Under the pieces are notes generated by a model. The model did no database searches. It had not been told where the DNA came from and worked only from the letters and a program-made list of their open reading frames with translations. From Seminavis robusta (Eukaryota > Bacillariophyta > Bacillariophyceae > Naviculales > Naviculaceae), in assembly GCA_903772945.1 (NCBI GenBank), contig CAICTM010001623.1, positions 1-25,609 on the forward strand: a DNA stretch of 25,609 nucleotides, read 5' to 3'. Positions 19,501 to 25,609 of the stretch are shown here, piece after piece. Position 1 is the stretch's first letter, and every line of letters begins with the position of its first letter. The position numbers were made by a program, and so were the translations under genes.

Positions 19501-20394
19501 GGAGGAGGCATTGCACAGAAACTGGCAAATCCAGCGTACGATACTGCTACGGCGCAGGAGCCTCGTGGCGACTTGAATCCGAAGCACACCGCTTTCTCGC
19601 GAAACGAGGCTCTATCCAAGGGGCGCATGCAGTTTGCTTCTACGAAAGAAGAAAATGCCATCCGCACTCGTAAGAGGGAGTTCGCGAGAGAGCAAGAGTC
19701 ACATATTATGCACCTCCTTCACGTTCTAGCAGAGCTGCAAACCAAACGAGACAAAGCTGTCGAATATATTTTGGTAGAACTCGGGGAGATGGGCAAGGAG
19801 AAGGACGACGCGATTAGCCAAGCATCACCGAAGGCTGCGAGCGCCAAAAAACCGCTTGAACCAAGCAAATTGGCGAACAAACGGTCTATCGACTTGGAGG
19901 GGATCTATCGGCAGGCATTCGCTGTGCGCCGCGTTGAACTGTTCAAAATGCGAAGAGACAGAATACGAGCAGCTCGGCGACTGTATTCATGGTGGACTAC
20001 GTCTCTCATTGTCTCTATGAGCATTGGGCGACGCAGGCGGGCTGCCACGAAGCTACAGGCGGCCATCCGGGGGCACCGATTTTGTATTGTGTATAGAAAT
20101 GTGCGCTTATGCGTGATTCAAATCCAAAGCTGGTGGCGCGGACGAGGGGCATTCAAAGTGAGGGCTTTCGCGGAGGTTCGCAGGCACCGGTTGTCCGCAT
20201 CCAACTCACCGACAGCAGCGAATGCGGCACTGGTTCCAGGGACGTATCCGCTCCCATCGTTCGCTACAGTCAAGCGGTTCGCTTGGTCGACCTTTGTTGT
20301 ATTCGCTTATACTTCGGTTGTCTTCACTTTCTTCCTTTTTGTCGGGCTTCTCTGGGTTGACGGGCTTGTGAGTGTGAAGAACAATCGTCATTAA
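16549..20394 (+). CDS. Large disordered protein with IQ-like WWR motifs and C-terminal membrane anchor
   Basis: The product is 1281 residues, starting at the first ATG of the frame. Residues 1-650 are low-complexity: S/T/P-rich, an alanine run near 142-149, and a basic cluster of lysines near 245-258. From about 659 there are IQ-like helices (R-I-Q-H-W-Q-R, S-I-Q-L-Q-W-R) and then the repeated tryptophan version L-C-W-W-R-K-L and L-Q-Q-W-W-R-R-V. Three 22-residue repeats cover about 796-861. A charged, helical region follows, then C-terminal motifs Y-S-W-W-T-T, a classical K-L-Q-A-A-I-R-G-H-R-F near 1168-1178, and I-Q-S-W-W-R-G-R. A membrane segment lies at about 1244-1270, leaving an 11-residue tail, so it is probably tail-anchored with the bulk in the cytosol. 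IQ motifs usually bind calmodulin or related EF-hand proteins; that role is inferred. The paralogue at 23273-20871 faces it. Confidence 0.8.
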   Translation: MASLSSSPKAEQLMQLLQGEISDSTGTDGDNADSALSPYGNLFRRHNTEPYDTPNTASFDTPNTARSAPIMRTRSLDDDDGDERCVHRKWEELAETWKTTVVQQPDGKVKDGDIHNQQQSLSSSGSSQHSISSLPSVGSAAAAAAAAMHANYIVHNSPITMTPTSTTTTTPMSSTATTKSNLTTPKRPTKKRNYSEDDKNLSLSKLKHQFSSGGCRGFRTSRLTAYTNMSVFDRLYGQAPKSTSKKKSKKNKKKKKQPWKVSSRYPRPFSPKTPYLVGEDGDDELSATLTSPGSSSASAWQKSLTPEQERQPAARAVPNIPKLKFPPTPTTTKQPRKSSRSLSPVRNRSNNTRGARSLVLKLQPQKRSTARSQSPPRKQQPPWKSSSRAPRSFSELQAAKDKTKHSHYNVRSSKEASSNDGFLKATASSWSKAAQTKVGNEESTLQQQQQVQDDHHGTSPHQQSAAIAYRPQPPQGSSNSSPWSTPSIQRLSHPTLEGAASSGDTAPPSLCMPVLPKASEADQDRNNSSPFSTPRGKDHQQTTPDQTSKANLGQAMTPEQPAKRMKYSPMTLAGASRVVQSAYRDASRSIGQKHELMSAFRQERKKVDESQRCKLFQTPPPLRPATPSTARSTPSPFSPSPGSLRAKWKAQQPMYQRHAAANRIQHWQRVCLSATKRLDRMRQAHAARSIQLQWRHHRKQHLKQVADRKAAEMLQLCWWRKLSPGETARVDKATQQHAYSHIPQQVQQFVQSSRERKEKELRSIILLQQWWRRVPKGSPEMVACDDDEEREPCETTPCPAAYQFENDDLPAKVETEATPCPAANQFENDDLPAKVETEATPCPAADQFENDALPAKVEKGANFDGIGVLDQLEMDNLHGKVQTDSHLERLDEVEDDESPTSLEVDKDKTPLELEHTQRPQQTSEPPQKTQKASISAQRLDQQHQASPQDQNVEQAVLVSEVDQTHCTEENDNFENVPKPPREGMGGGIAQKLANPAYDTATAQEPRGDLNPKHTAFSRNEALSKGRMQFASTKEENAIRTRKREFAREQESHIMHLLHVLAELQTKRDKAVEYILVELGEMGKEKDDAISQASPKAASAKKPLEPSKLANKRSIDLEGIYRQAFAVRRVELFKMRRDRIRAARRLYSWWTTSLIVSMSIGRRRRAATKLQAAIRGHRFCIVYRNVRLCVIQIQSWWRGRGAFKVRAFAEVRRHRLSASNSPTAANAALVPGTYPLPSFATVKRFAWSTFVVFAYTSVVFTFFLFVGLLWVDGLVSVKNNRH
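18934..19131 (+). repeat. 66-bp in-frame tandem repeat, three copies
   Basis: Units start at 18934, 19000 and 19066. Each encodes T-P-C-P-A-A-x-Q-F-E-N-D-x-L-P-A-K-V-E plus three residues. The first two copies differ at very few positions and the third is slightly more diverged, so the array is young. A weaker fourth relative follows (D-Q-L-E-M-D-N-L-H-G-K-V). The repeats keep the reading frame of the surrounding gene. Confidence 0.9.
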
Positions 20395-20870
20395 ACAGTA
20401 GTACCGGTACTATCGTTTTAGTACACGTGTAAATTGAATTGTACTTAAAACCTTGTGGTAAATGGAAGCTATCCTTGCAGTCTTACACGTACCGGTGCCG
20501 GCAGGTTGAATTGTTGGGAAACTAGCTATGTACCAGCTGTTGCTCTAGTATCTCGGAAGGTTGGAACACAAGAAATTCAAGCCCCGCAACGTCCCTCGTC
20601 CAATCTCGGACCCCTCGGTTGTAACTTGCCAGAATCTGACCACAGAAGAAGAACAATAGCATCTGTAACAGCACCTACCCGGGCCAACAAACTGTACCTT
20701 GCACTGCATTTTTGCTGGGCTACACTAAAGCCTTCACCTTTTGCTTGCTGAAACCGTACGTACGGGTAGTCTAGCTAATATGCTAGGGAAAGATGGGAAT
20801 ACATTAAATAAGTACGTAGCTATAACTTCATCGTACCGTAGACATGATAAACAAAGCTTGCGGTCAAGTC
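20395..20870. other. Convergent spacer between two paralogues
   Basis: This 476-bp spacer lies between the stop codons of the tail-to-tail pair. It contains TACCGGTA at 20402-20409, a TACCGGTG variant at 20490-20497, and CTAG-rich bits near 20520 and 20770. A 98-codon frame at 20455-20751 has an ATG but no recognisable content. Nothing else is seen. Confidence 0.55.
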
Positions 20871-23273
20871 TTAATAAAATTCTGCCTGGCAAACCCCAAC
20901 TTCACAAGAACCACCCGTAGCGGGACCACCCTCGCTGTGGTTTCTGGATACCTGCAACATCCTGATCAAATCATCTTCCGTCAAAAACACAACCGCCATA
21001 GCCACCAAGCTGACGACCATTACCAATACGAGCAACAGGAACCCCCACCAAAAGGTAGAAAACAAGGGCTGACGAGCGCTCTCGTTGGATTCCTGCTTGA
21101 GAACTTCGTTTTCCGGCTCCTTGGCCTGGGCAAGGCTCAAGCCATCACTGGTAGATTCCACAATGGAAACCATGCAATCTTCTGCAGGTGCAGCTACAAT
21201 CTCATTCTGTACTCTCTCATCGTTCTGAAGATTGTCGTCATTATGATTGTCAGTGTCCCTACTGCCTTTGCTGCTTTCGTTATTATTAGTAGTGTGAACC
21301 CACCAGTATTGAATCTCACGTGCCGCTTGAATTCGTCGACGTCGATTTGCCCGCAGTTGCACCCAGCGTACTTGATAGGCGCGATTGTACAAGCCTTTTA
21401 GATCAATCTTTTGGGAATCTGGTTTTGTCAATGTCGTCTTTTTGCTGCTCCCGGATGTCGTCAAGATGCTATTGCGAACGGATCTTGGGGTGACGGCGAT
21501 GCGAGTTACAGATGTAGTAGGTGCTCTGGTTGCTGCTGGCGTTGTGGGTGTATTCTGCTGGATTTCTCTTTGCAGTCAACAGTTTCCACTTTCATCCTCC
21601 TGTAAACCAGGGGTGTTTGGTGTCCTGGTCTCTGTTGGAGTGAAGACTGATCCCGAGGTTGTGGGCGTATCACAATGCGCTGTATCGGTTGGGTTCAACT
21701 TGTTTCCAAGTGAACAAGGAGTTTGAGGCGTCCTGGTCGCTGATGGAGTGAGGACTGATCCCGAGGTTGTGGGCGAATCAGAATGGGCCGTTGTTGTTGG
21801 ATTTATCTTGGTACCACTACCGCCCTCCTGTAAACCTGGTGTTTGAGGTGTCCTGGTCGCTGTTGGAGTCAGCACTAATCCCATCGCGTTGGGTGTGGCC
21901 TGTTGAAAACTGTTTTTTGGATTCAACTTGATTCCACTGCCATTCTGCAAACTTGGTGTTTGAGGTGTTCTGGTTGCTGTTGGAGTCTGCACAGTTCCGA
22001 CCTTGCTGCCATTACCATCCTCAGAATCTGGTGTTTGGGGCGTTCTGGTAGCTGTTGGAGTTTGCAATGATGCACTTGTGGGTGTTTGGCATTGAAATTG
22101 GCTTCCCTTTGCATGCTGTTGACTTGCAACCGATAGAGGCGTCCTATTTGTCGTGGGAGTTTGCAGCCCCATTGTAGCTGTCGGTGTTGTCGCCATCGAA
22201 CCGCTACGCGATGGTTGTTGACTTGCAACAGATGGAGGCGTCTAGTTGTGGTCCGATCCAAACTTGTTGGGGTTTTGCATTGCTGGTGACTCCACCAAGC
22301 CAACACTACCATCCTCACTCTCAGTATATTTGCCTGCTGTTGTCTGGTCAGCTTTGGGCTTGTTCCGAAATTGTACGTTGGGTGATGGTGTCTGAAACCG
22401 ACATTTGTTCCGAATCATATCATCATCATCCACAAGAGGATGTACAATGGACGCAACGTGGAACGCTTCTGACGCTAGTAATTCCAAGGGAGACTGTGAT
22501 TTCGCCGTGAGGGCATCGCCATCGACGGTTGAAGCCGCCTCATCCCGCATGGCCGATCCTCCAGTGGTAGAGCGTTGTAGCACTGAACTACTGCTGAGCG
22601 TGGTGGCGCTTTCGTCCTCTTCTTCTTGTGTTGGACAGATGATGGCGTTTGCTGTTGTTGTATCAAAGACGGCATTTTTAACATTTCATCCGTCGTGTTG
22701 TTGTGGATTGCGGCTGTATTCTTGGTCTCTCGTTGTTCGGGAGATGGCTGCTTTTGATGTTGTCTGGCATCTCTCATGAACTGACTCGCCGAGACATTGT
22801 TATGTGACGACGCCTGATACGGTGGTAACAGCGCAATTCGCTCCGCTTCGTTGGGTGACAGCTGCCTCCACCAACACAATTGCTGCAACAACCGGGCGCT
22901 CTTGTCTTCTTCTATTTCGTCTTTATGAATAGGACACGTCGTCGTGATGGAGCGACAACTCGGGCAACTGGTGCTCTTTCTTGGCACTACGTTGAGGAGA
23001 TGACACTAATCCACTCTTCTCCCAGCACCGTTGACCGGCAGCCGCTCGAATCTGTGCTGGACTGGGTTTCATGTGGCTGTCTACTACAGGGGTGGAAACA
23101 CAGTCATCATCGGCAGTCTTTTTCTTCTTCTTTGGGCTCGATTGCGGGGTAGACACATAGTCGGGTTGCGGAAATTCGCTCTCGGCCTCTCGCACCTTTC
23201 CCACCAATCTTTTTGCGAGCCTCGCTCCAAACGAGTTGTTGGGACGGCCATTGCCACGACGATGAGCCACCAT
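20871..23273 (-). pseudogene. Disrupted paralogue of the WWR/tail-anchored protein
   Basis: The start ATG (23273) has the context AAGCAAGATGG. The likely frame runs from it to about 22960, is then continued by a different frame from about 22985 to 22640, returns to the first frame from about 22680, meets TAG at 22244-22242, continues after it, meets TGA at 21578-21576, and then runs open to TAA at 20873. Homology to the gene at 16549 appears in two places. One is L-C-W-W-R-Q-L-S-P-N-E-x-x-R-I against L-C-W-W-R-K-L-S-P-G-E-x-x-R-V. The other is I-D-L-K-G-L-Y-N-R-A-Y-Q-V-R against I-D-L-E-G-I-Y-R-Q-A-F-A-V-R, ending in A-A-R-x-x-x-x-W-W. Both products end in a membrane segment. No strong splice donor was seen at any break, so a pseudogene is favoured over four introns or assembly errors. 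Confidence 0.6.
21590..22240 (-). repeat. TPTATRTPQTP-type repeat region inside the disrupted paralogue
   Basis: On the minus strand about six to eight variants of T-P-T-A-T-R-T-P-Q-T-P recur, separated by 20-30 variable residues. In DNA the repeated core is ACTCCAACAGCxACC-like followed by AGxACxCCxCAAAC. The unit spacing is roughly 80-130 bases. A shorter, weaker copy (T-P-T-T-P-A-A-T-R-A-P) continues beyond the TGA at 21576. Threonine-proline repeats of this type are usually disordered and phosphorylatable; that is inference. Confidence 0.75.
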
Positions 23274-23477
23274 CTTGCTTGTTATTATTATGACAGTCTC
23301 TGCTACCGGTATTTTTTTGGTTGTTCCGATAAACAGAGCCACTGTGTGCCGTGTGATGGTCAAAAGCGCAACGGACCCACGCAATATCATTGGCGTTTCC
23401 TGGGTTTGGGATTCAAAATGATTGGGTCGCTGATGATTCTATTTATTTCGCACTGCGACATCATCGCAGGGGGAGGC

Positions 23478-23736
23478 TGAAAGGGCCCGAAATGGCAATT
23501 TACACCAAATTCCGATTATACTTGTGTTTCGATTTATATTTAGTGTTCGGTTTATATTTTGGTTCTGATCTTATATTTTGGTTTCGGCCTTGATATACTA
23601 GTTAAATTACCATAAGTAATTTGGTTTCGATTTTATATTTAGGTTCGATTATATAACTTTGTTTTCGGTTTTATATTTAGGTTTCGAATTGATCAATTTG
23701 GTTGAGATTCATAAAATCTGATTTCCGGCCCTTTCA
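23478..23736. mobile_element. AT-rich element with 16-bp terminal inverted repeats
   Basis: TGAAAGGGCCCGAAAT at 23478-23493 is the reverse complement of ATTTCCGGCCCTTTCA at 23721-23736 except for one base. Between the ends lie about eight degenerate copies of a GGTTTCGxTTTATATTTAG-like unit (about 23524-23700). There is no coding capacity. The structure resembles a small non-autonomous DNA element or MITE, but I cannot identify a convincing target-site duplication, so the class is open. Confidence 0.45.
23524..23700. repeat. Degenerate AT-rich tandem repeat of about 20 bp
   Basis: Units such as GTTTCGATTTATATTTAG, GTTCGGTTTATATTTTG, GTTTCGATTTTATATTTAG and TTTTCGGTTTTATATTTAG follow one another in the same orientation. 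They fill the interior of the element with inverted ends at 23478 and 23736. Confidence 0.65.
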
Positions 23737-23790
23737 CTTCTACGGTAGACGGTAGTTCCGCTCGTCACAAAAGAACACGCAGCTGGAGGC

Positions 23791-24167
23791 TTAGAGCATC
23801 ATCAACGCTGGCCGCAAACATAGCGGCAAATCAGGGCTTATGTGACAGACGAAGGCACCCTTGGCACGGCATCCTCGCTTTTCGGCTATGCTTGCTTGCA
23901 CCTTTCGTAATTTTTGCCTTACTTTATCGAAATTTAATCTTGGGTGAACAGCACATAAACCATTCATCTCAAAAATCTGAATTTGCTGCTATGTGAGGAA
24001 GGAAGTTTATCGAAAATCTGCAAATTCGTCCAATTTGCGGCCGAGTCAACTTGCCGCAAAATGATGGCTGGCGAACGCATGTTTGAAAGACTTATTGTAT
24101 ATGCACCCGGTACATGAGGTGACTACATTTGCCGCTATATTTGAGGCCAGCGTTGATAATGCTCTTA
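23791..24167. mobile_element. MITE, PIF/Harbinger-like
   Basis: Inverted ends 23794-23831 and 24127-24164 match at 35 of 38 positions. They begin GAGCATCATCAACGCTGGCC on the left and read out as GGCCAGCGTTGATAATGCTC on the right. Directly outside both ends is TTA (23791-23793 and 24165-24167), the 3-bp TWA target duplication expected of PIF/Harbinger elements. GAGCAT termini are also seen in plant members of that superfamily, from general knowledge. The interior (about 295 bp) has no coding frame, so the element is non-autonomous. The high similarity of its ends suggests fairly recent insertion. Confidence 0.75.
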
Positions 24168-24517
24168 TGCCCTCAACTGTCAAAAAGAGATTTGATTCCC
24201 TTATCCTTAAGGTGGTCGCCCATGTCGTGTAAGCCAGCGGTAGGCTGCTAGCAAACGCACCATTTTTGTCGCGAGAGATCTAGTGATATAACAACTTCGA
24301 TCGATGGCAACAGCTGCTGCTAAAAGGCGTGCTAGAAACAATGAGATATACCCGTACGAGACTTCTATCTGTACAAGATGGCTGTCTATTAGTAGTACAA
24401 AGGTGTTGTCAAAGGGCATTCATTCGTGTTGTATCCGCCTGTTGTCGTCTTATGCTGCCACAGAAGGAGCGTCGGAGCTTTCTTTTCCGCTGTTCCGAGC
24501 CTTATTTCTCGATGACC

Positions 24518-24608
24518 GCTGAAAGTATGGCCCTGCAACCAGGCACTACTCTCTTCCTTACACTATTAGCAGTAGCTAAGTATATGGTTGTAGGGCCATA
24601 CATTCAGC
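24518..24608. repeat. Inverted repeat, 24-bp arms
   Basis: GCTGAAAGTATGGCCCTGCA at 24518 onward (arm to 24541) pairs with the arm 24585-24608 at 22 of 24 positions, with a 43-base loop. It could be a hairpin in a transcript or the two ends of a very short element. No target duplication is evident. Confidence 0.55.
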
Positions 24609-24630
24609 AGGCATCGAGACAATGAGGTCT

Positions 24631-24879
24631 CTAACAGTGCGAGTGGTGTTTTCCGTCTGATGGCATTTTTGTTTGTTCTTTGTTGTTGAAGTAATCCTGC
24701 ATAACCAAACGGTGAGTTTTTTGAAATTCAATTTCCTGTTCGAAATCCAGTGAGTGAGACCAATCCGTGTTGTTTGTACTATTTACTATATAAAGCAATT
24801 CGGCGAGCCGGAAGGCTGGCGAAAATGTGAGGTGAATTTTTTGAATGATCTGAACCCCAAAACCGTTGCCTTGGTACAT
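24631..24879 (-). CDS. Possible small hypothetical protein
   Basis: An ATG at 24879 follows an in-frame stop two codons earlier and opens 82 codons. The composition is mixed and protein-like, without low complexity, and includes F-S-P-A-F-R-L-A-E-L-L-Y-I-V and F-E-Q-E-I-E-F-Q-K-T-H-R-L-V. There is no signal peptide or membrane segment, and I recognise no family. It lies between the hairpin at 24518 and the acidic fragment at 25062. It could be a gene, a remnant of one, or chance. Confidence 0.25.
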   Translation of the reverse strand: MYQGNGFGVQIIQKIHLTFSPAFRLAELLYIVNSTNNTDWSHSLDFEQEIEFQKTHRLVMQDYFNNKEQTKMPSDGKHHSHC

Positions 24880-25061
24880 GTGCCGTCAAATAAATCTTAG
24901 TGGTTACATACCACCATACGATGCTTTCGAGAGTCGATTCCGTCCTCGTACTGTTTCGAGAGCCAGCAATTCCACTATTACAAGAGTACGAAGAACGTAG
25001 AAGGTTGCACTAGACCGTCTACTAGAGTATGCATTACAGAGCTAGCTAGCTAGCCCACTAT

Positions 25062-25394
25062 CTAGATAGTATTGGTGGGGATGTCCTCCTCATCACTGTC
25101 GAGGTCTTCCTCTTCACTTGTGTCATCCTGCTCCAGCTCTGCAAGGTGCTCTGTACCAGGCACAACGGTGTCGAATGGCAACTCCTCCAAACAGGACAAA
25201 TCATGGGCTCCATCCTCTGCTACAGCTAGCACATCTTGTGCCTCTGTATCCTCTTCTACAGGCAAAGCATTATCCTCCTCAACATGCAAAGCAGCAGCAG
25301 CACTGGTTGGCCCTTGTGGGGATGCTTCTGCCACAATGTCAGCTAGCTTCCTGCCAGTCTCCTTGCAATAGATTGGTGGTGCAATACACGGCTC
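25062..25394 (-). pseudogene. Acidic C-terminal coding fragment without a start codon
   Basis: The minus-strand frame is open from just after a TAA at 25397-25395 to its own stop at 25064-25062, but it contains no ATG. It starts with Y-C-K-E-T-G-R-K-L-A-D-I-V-A-E-A, then an alanine-rich stretch, then a strongly acidic tail rich in E-E-D. The sequence upstream of it in the same orientation looks like one end of an LTR. The likeliest reading is the 3' part of a gene (or of a transposase-like gene) cut off by an insertion, or a last exon. I cannot name the parent gene. Confidence 0.4.
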
Positions 25395-25609
25395 TTAGCC
25401 TTATTCGCGACTCGATCCTAGATAGGGTTTGAGTTCGACTCATGACTGAGTCTCTCTACGTGAATAGTCATTAGACAGGGGTTCTCAATGACCGCTCTCA
25501 GTCATACTAGGTGTGATAGATGAACGACATCGCTCTAGATATTTAGCCGCGTGGGAGTACTTCCCACGCTTAACTTAGAGAAACAATGCTAGACGGAATC
25601 TTCCCAACG
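25374..25609 (-). mobile_element. Putative copia-like LTR end, truncated by the window
   Basis: Read on the minus strand, the window edge begins CGTTGGGAAGATTCC, one base from the TGTTGG start common to Ty1/copia LTRs. The segment is non-coding, has an 8-bp-stem hairpin (25549-25569), and passes into the acidic frame near CACCACCA at 25374. The boundary there is uncertain (25374 or 25380). The other end and any retrotransposon genes are outside the window, so solo LTR and full element cannot be told apart. No second LTR copy is in the window to confirm it. Confidence 0.35.

Larger units (their letters stand above)
23274..25061. other. Spacer with transposon-like elements
   Basis: About 1.8 kb without a supported large gene. 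It contains a TACCGGTA site at 23304-23311, an AT-rich element with 16-bp inverted ends (23478-23736), a MITE with 38-bp inverted ends (23791-24167), a 24-bp-arm hairpin (24518-24608) and one possible small minus-strand gene (24879-24631). The remainder shows nothing I can name. Confidence 0.55.

Noticed and set aside
21576..21578. In-frame TGA as a selenocysteine codon
   Set aside because: The surrounding threonine/proline repeat is not a known selenoprotein context, and the same gene has other breaks, so decay explains it better.
21541..21580. Pyrimidine-rich stretch ending TTTGCAG on the plus strand, resembling a splice acceptor
   Set aside because: It is on the strand opposite to the coding sequence there, and no plus-strand exon is supported.
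22405..22779. Plus-strand frame across the disrupted paralogue
   Set aside because: Antisense to the minus-strand segments that match the intact paralogue; hydrophobic content is an artefact of the complementary codons.

Overview
The window reads as nuclear DNA of a eukaryotic microalga, most likely a diatom. The evidence is long, mostly intronless genes separated by 0.3-2.8 kb spacers, one clean GT-AG intron with a GTAAGT donor, serine/glutamine-rich low-complexity proteins, and transposon debris. The spacers also share recurring TACCGGTA palindromes and CTAG-rich tracts. The taxon is inferred from style, not from a marker gene; no rRNA, tRNA, CRISPR array or operon was found.

Layout. 1-3132: no convincing gene, some degenerate repeats and one short coding-like fragment. 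3133-6747 (+): a large single-pass membrane protein whose C-terminal two thirds resembles the prokaryote-type beta-propeller family Pfam PF09826. 6990-11999: four genes (one on -, three on +) for 200-244-residue proteins with four predicted membrane segments. They are clearly paralogues of one family that I cannot name. 12000-13337: spacer with a G-poor TTCATCA-like repeat tract. 13338-15999 (-): a two-exon AAA+-type ATPase of unknown function. A 549-bp divergent spacer separates it from 16549-20394 (+), a 1281-residue disordered protein with IQ-like 'QxWWR' motifs and a C-terminal membrane anchor. Facing it tail to tail is a broken-looking paralogue (23273-20871, -). 23274-25061: a spacer holding two short elements with terminal inverted repeats, one with the TTA target duplication and GAGCAT termini expected of a PIF/Harbinger-type MITE, plus a hairpin. 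The right end holds an acidic coding fragment without a start codon, abutting what looks like one end of a copia-like LTR that runs off the window.

How the parts relate. Nothing points to a shared pathway across the window. The strongest themes are local gene duplication (four tetraspan genes; an inverted IQ/anchor pair with one copy decaying) and mobile DNA on the right flank. The best candidates for something undescribed are the tetraspan family and the WWR-repeat tail-anchored family.
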